In this document: positions 5,601 through 6,594 of the stretch, in pieces
Layout: every line of letters begins with the position of its first letter
Position numbering within the stretch: position 1 is the stretch's first letter
The notes under the pieces: model-generated
Database searches by the model: none
Told to the model about the DNA's origin: nothing
Seen by the model: only the letters and a program-made list of their open reading frames with translations
Origin: an uncultured bacterium
GTDB taxonomy: Bacteria; Desulfobacterota; WTBG01
NCBI GenBank assembly: GCA_938024025.1
Contig: CALJBY010000134.1
Coordinates: 1-6,594, forward strand
DNA: 6,594 bases
Reading direction: 5' to 3'
Translations under genes and position numbers: made by a program

Positions 5601-6594
5601 ATGCCTCAAGGCGCAGATCAAGAAAAGACAGAGCCGGCTACTCCGAAACGGCTGCAGGAAATGAGGGAGAAAGGTCAGGTTGCAAAGAGCAGGGAAGTTC
5701 CCTCTGTTGCCATTCTCATTGCAGGTCTCCTCATATTCTACTTCCTCGGGGCCACCATGATCAGGGACTTTATGGATCTGATGAAGTGGTCCTTTACCAA
5801 TGCGGGCACCATGCAGCTTAAAGAAGCTAATCTCCACTGGCTGGTAATAGAGCTTTTCCAAAGGGGCTTAAAAATAGTTGCACCCCTGTTTGTCGTGCTC
5901 GTGCTTGTCGGTCTTGCCTCGAACTATGTTCAGGTAGGTTTTCTCTTTTCCACTCAGGCGATTGCTCCTAAATTTTCCAAGCTCAACCCGCTTAAAGGGC
6001 TTGGCAGAATGTTTTCCAAGCAGGCATTGGTGGAGCTCGTGAAAAGCCTTCTCAAAATCGGGGTTGTAGGGTGTGTAACCTACTTCACGGTAAAGGGGGA
6101 GCTTCAGTATATTGTTCCCCTGATGGACATGGAGCTATGGTCTGTTCTGAGTTACATCGGAACGGTTTGCTTTAAGATTCTCCTGCGCACCAGCTGGGTA
6201 CTCATTGTGCTGGCAGTGCTGGATTTTGTTTTTCAGCGGTGGGATTTTTTGCAGGAAGCCAAGATGAGTAAACAGGAGATTAAAGATGAATTTAAGCAAC
6301 GGGAAGGGGACCCGCTCATAAAGTCACGGGTCCGGCAAGCGCAGAGGGCAATGGCTAAAAGGCGCATGATGGAATCCGTACCCAAAGCTGATGTGGTTAT
6401 CACCAATCCTGTTCACCTGGCAGTGGCACTGGAATACAGCACTCACGGCATGTCGGCTCCACAGTTAACGGCGAAAGGAAGCCGTCTGGTAGCAGAGCGG
6501 ATTAAAGAAATTGCCAGGCAAAATCATATTCCCATTGTCGAAAATAAGCCTTTAGCACAGGCACTCTTTAAAGGTGTTGAAATCGGCCAGGAAA
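5601..6594 (+). CDS. flhB: Flagellar export switch protein FlhB, 3' end outside window
   Basis: The gene is open to the right edge, giving 331 residues; typical FlhB proteins run about 350-385, so only the C-terminal tail is missing. ATG 5601 is directly preceded by an in-frame TAG (5598-5600) and has AAGGAA at 5587-5592, so the start is secure. FlhB controls the export-specificity switch from rod/hook to filament substrates. The cytoplasmic N-terminus has TEPATPKRLQEMREKGQVA from residue 10, a family hallmark. Four membrane helices lie near 36-54, 89-108, 149-166 and 197-214. The C-terminal cytoplasmic domain has QRWDFLQEAKMSKQEIKDE, then the autocleavage site at N269-P270, exactly the Salmonella numbering. 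The site reads NPVH rather than the usual NPTH. VENKPLAQALFK and VEIGQE near the edge match the conserved C-terminal half. Confidence 0.96.
   Translation, partial: MPQGADQEKTEPATPKRLQEMREKGQVAKSREVPSVAILIAGLLIFYFLGATMIRDFMDLMKWSFTNAGTMQLKEANLHWLVIELFQRGLKIVAPLFVVLVLVGLASNYVQVGFLFSTQAIAPKFSKLNPLKGLGRMFSKQALVELVKSLLKIGVVGCVTYFTVKGELQYIVPLMDMELWSVLSYIGTVCFKILLRTSWVLIVLAVLDFVFQRWDFLQEAKMSKQEIKDEFKQREGDPLIKSRVRQAQRAMAKRRMMESVPKADVVITNPVHLAVALEYSTHGMSAPQLTAKGSRLVAERIKEIARQNHIPIVENKPLAQALFKGVEIGQE

Noticed and set aside
1..6594. A previously undescribed system
   Set aside because: Every gene belongs to a known flagellar family in a recognised order, and no stretch over 90 bases is left unexplained.

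Overview
The window is one continuous piece of a flagellar operon. Every gene is on the + strand and the genes are tightly packed. In order it carries the 3' end of a MotB/OmpA-like gene (cut by the left edge), a second complete MotB-like gene, fliL, fliM, fliN, fliO, fliP, fliQ, fliR and the first ~331 codons of flhB (cut by the right edge). The flhB coding region and the first motB fragment are both open at a window edge. I translated them directly from the sequence.

The organism is a motile, probably Gram-negative bacterium. Evidence is the two peptidoglycan-binding MotB-type stator subunits, the FliP signal peptide and strong GGAGG-type ribosome binding sites. The order motB-motB-fliLMNOPQR-flhB, with two successive MotB-like genes directly before fliL, reminds me of flagellar clusters in Desulfobacterota (the former Deltaproteobacteria). 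That placement is an inference from gene order and protein style; no marker gene is present to confirm it.

Region by region: 1-1038 encodes stator proteins. 1054-1551 encodes FliL, the membrane protein that associates with stators. 1597-3100 encodes two switch/C-ring proteins, FliM and FliN. 3120-5513 encodes the FliO assembly factor and the FliP, FliQ and FliR core of the flagellar type III export gate. 5601-6594 encodes FlhB, the export gate's substrate-specificity switch. All gaps between genes are under 90 bases. I see no promoter, transcription terminator, tRNA, mobile element, repeat array or CRISPR. The genes are most likely co-transcribed from a promoter upstream of the window, and several look translationally coupled.

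The gene set is a well-known system and I found no undescribed system. Points that merit a second look are the NPVH rather than NPTH autocleavage motif in FlhB, the tandem MotB paralogues, the ~85-residue low-complexity N-terminal extension of FliN, the TTG start of the second motB covered by an 11-codon overlapping ORF, the lack of a ribosome binding site at fliP, and a nested inverted repeat before flhB.
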